Position numbers and translations under genes: made by a program. 32,940 bases of DNA from an uncultured bacterium (lineage in GTDB: Bacteria > Bacillota > Clostridia > Lachnospirales > Lachnospiraceae). Below, one piece after another: positions 31,279-32,940 of the stretch. The stretch spans positions 1 through 32,940 of the forward strand of contig CAJMRM010000032.1 of assembly GCA_905215775.1 (NCBI GenBank), written 5' to 3'. The notes below the pieces were generated by a model. The model was not told the origin of the DNA, ran no database searches, and saw nothing but the letters and a program-made list of their open reading frames with translations. The first letter of the stretch is position 1. Each line of letters starts with the position of its first letter.

Positions 31279-32778
31279 CTAAAACCTTCCAAAGGTATCC
31301 ACCAGCCAGGCCAGGTGGTCCGCATGGCCCTGGTTCAGCTCCCCGGGACGCATGCGCCATCTCCAGTTGGTCCCCACTGTTCCCGGCGTGTTCATTCTGG
31401 CCCAGTTATCCAGCTTCAGAACGTCCTGGGCCTGGAAGATCACCACGCTGGCCACAGAGCCGTAGGCCGTAAACATAACCCGATCCACCACCTGATCCTG
31501 GTGGGAAACTCCCATATAATCGGCAATATACTGCAGCTCCCACCACTGGCGCGCTTCCGGCTTAAAATAGCCAACCAGCGTCTCATTGTCATGAGTGCCT
31601 CCGTAAACCACGGAATTCGGCGTATACATATGGGGAAGGTGCTCGTTGAACCGGTCTCCGCTGAAGGCAAACTCGATGATCTTCATACCGGGATAGCCAG
31701 TCTCATCCAGAAGCGCCTTTACCTCCGGAACAAAGATCCCCAGGTCCTCGGCGATGATCTTCGTGGTTCCGATCACCTGGCCGATGGCGTCCGTCAGCTT
31801 TTTCCCCGGTCCCTTGAGCCATTCGCCGGCCTTTCCATCCTCAGCTCCCGCAGGGATCGCATAATACTGGACCACGCCGATGAAATGATCGATGCGGACC
31901 ACATCATACAGCCGTCCCGATGCCTTCATCCGCTCCTTCCACCAGGCAAAATCCGTTTTCTCCTGTACATCCCAGCGGTACAGCGGATTTCCCCAAAGCT
32001 GCCCGGTCTCGCTGAAGGCATCCGGCGGGACCCCGGCCACCTTAAGGGGCGTCAGGTTCTCCTCATCCAACAGAAACAGCTCCGGATGGGTCCAGACATC
32101 CGCACTGTCCAGGGCCACATAGATGGGAATATCTCCAATGATGGAAATTCCCTGACCGTTGGCGTATGCCCTTAATTTTTTCCATTGCTGGAAAAATTTA
32201 TACTGTAAAAATTTCCAGAAATCAATCTCCTCTTTCAGCTCTGCCCTGTACCGTTCCACCGCATCCTTCTTCCGGAAACGGATGTCCTCCGGCCATGCCA
32301 GCCATTCCTGATTATCAAAGCGGAACTTCAGCGCCATGTAAAGGGCGTAATCATTGAGCCAATACCAGCTCTCCATACAAAACTTCTCATAGCCCTCCTC
32401 CTCATGGAATTCGCTGCGGGCATGGGCCTTTTTAAGCAGAGGGAACCGGTACCAGAATACCGCGTCATACGCCACCTGGGTCTCATTTTCCCCCCAGAAG
32501 CAGGCATTGATCTCTTCCCTTGTCAGCAGTCCCTCCTCTGCCAGGATGTCCAGATCAATAAAATACGGATTCCCCGCAAATGCAGAAAATGACTGGTAAG
32601 GGCTGTCCCCATAGCTGGTAGGCCCCACAGGAAGCACCTGCCAGTATTTCTGTCTCGCTTTTTTCAAAAAGTCCACAAATTCATAAGCGGCCTTTCCAAA
32701 CGTACCGATCCCGTAGGGAGACGGCAGACTAGAAACCGGCATCAGGATGCCCGCGCCGCGGTCCAACATAGTCTTCAT
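31279..32778 (-). CDS. malQ: 4-alpha-glucanotransferase (amylomaltase)
   Basis: 499 aa, the usual GH77 length. Conserved segments in order: AGILMPVSSLPSPYGIGTFG, QVLPVGPTSYGDSPYQSFS, GDIPIYVALDSADVW, VVRIDHFIGVVQYYAIPAG (catalytic Asp region), TKIIAEDLGIF (acid/base Glu), VYGGTHDNETLVGYF (third Asp) and TPGTVGTNWRWRM near the end. It transfers alpha-1,4-glucan chains during maltodextrin or glycogen use in the cytosol. AAAGGACG lies upstream; ATG at 32778 or the in-frame ATG three codons on are possible starts. No maltose gene adjoins it here. Confidence 0.96.
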   Translation of the reverse strand: MKTMLDRGAGILMPVSSLPSPYGIGTFGKAAYEFVDFLKKARQKYWQVLPVGPTSYGDSPYQSFSAFAGNPYFIDLDILAEEGLLTREEINACFWGENETQVAYDAVFWYRFPLLKKAHARSEFHEEEGYEKFCMESWYWLNDYALYMALKFRFDNQEWLAWPEDIRFRKKDAVERYRAELKEEIDFWKFLQYKFFQQWKKLRAYANGQGISIIGDIPIYVALDSADVWTHPELFLLDEENLTPLKVAGVPPDAFSETGQLWGNPLYRWDVQEKTDFAWWKERMKASGRLYDVVRIDHFIGVVQYYAIPAGAEDGKAGEWLKGPGKKLTDAIGQVIGTTKIIAEDLGIFVPEVKALLDETGYPGMKIIEFAFSGDRFNEHLPHMYTPNSVVYGGTHDNETLVGYFKPEARQWWELQYIADYMGVSHQDQVVDRVMFTAYGSVASVVIFQAQDVLKLDNWARMNTPGTVGTNWRWRMRPGELNQGHADHLAWLVDTFGRF

Positions 32779-32813
32779 ACTCGTCCCGTCCTTTCTATGC
32801 AGATAACAGTTAT

Positions 32814-32842
32814 ATTATACATCATACGGCAGAATTTGAAAA
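32814..32842 (-). promoter_or_regulatory. probable promoter of malQ
   Basis: TTTTCA (32837-32842), 17-nt spacer, TATAAT (32814-32819) on the minus strand. The -35 is poor, so activation or a weaker basal level is expected. Just upstream AAGCGGGG and CCCCGCTT (32840-32880) can pair; this may be the terminator of a gene beyond the edge. Confidence 0.5.
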
Positions 32843-32940
32843 GCGGGGTTGCTGCAAAAGGAAGCTTAAACTCCCCGCTTCTGCACGGGAGTTTGACACT
32901 TCTTTTTAACATCCCATCACAGAAATCCTTTATTTAAGCC

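Noticed and set aside
31315..32175. 286-codon plus-strand frame
   Set aside because: Antisense shadow of malQ.

Overview
The window looks like part of a Lachnospiraceae-type (Clostridium cluster XIVa) chromosome. The grounds are the gene families present: a DUF951 protein, a fused FeoA-FeoB, KDPG aldolase next to KDG kinase, choline-binding-like secreted repeats and the rpsF-ssb-rpsR operon, together with strong AGGAGG ribosome-binding sites and consensus sigma-A promoters. The family placement comes from recognising proteins by eye, not from a search.

Positions 1 to about 6058 are visibly AT-richer than the rest and resemble the end of an integrative mobile element lying against the 3' end of rpsR. 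All supported genes there are on the minus strand: a secreted CW-repeat protein, a two-helix membrane protein, two tandem paralogues (one with an HTH), a 262-aa protein with an acidic tail, a SprT-like zinc protease and several mini-genes of 30-49 codons. Between about 1205 and 2595 no protein gene is credible. That stretch holds a compact predicted small RNA (about 1282-1380, with promoter, closing helix and terminator) and a degenerate repeat field. A 109-bp direct repeat lies at 5516-5792. No integrase or relaxase is in view, so the element would have to continue to the left.

Positions 6059-7145 hold rpsR, ssb and rpsF. Next comes a LysR regulator divergent from a broken M20 amidohydrolase, followed by DUF5058 and a second membrane protein: a probable import-and-hydrolysis cassette whose enzyme is lost here. 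On the minus strand follow DUF951, an aldo/keto reductase, a sirtuin, and an overlapping GNAT/DUF2156 pair. Divergent from these, eda (fused to a VOC-like domain) and kdgK form an operon behind a strong promoter with a large operator-like palindrome. The minus strand resumes with GNAT, M28 peptidase, L,D-transpeptidase, SseB-like protein and FeoAB.

Positions 25517-31089 form a second metabolic cassette: an RraA-family aldolase/decarboxylase divergent from a LysR regulator, then a D-2-hydroxyacid dehydrogenase and a GltS-type symporter, with a PucR/CdaR-like regulator facing them. The likely role is uptake and oxidation or retro-aldol cleavage of a small hydroxy- or oxo-dicarboxylate; the substrate is unknown. 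The window ends with malQ. The best candidates for undescribed biology are the small RNA, the mini-gene-rich mobile-element end, the two transporter/enzyme cassettes and the aldolase-VOC fusion.
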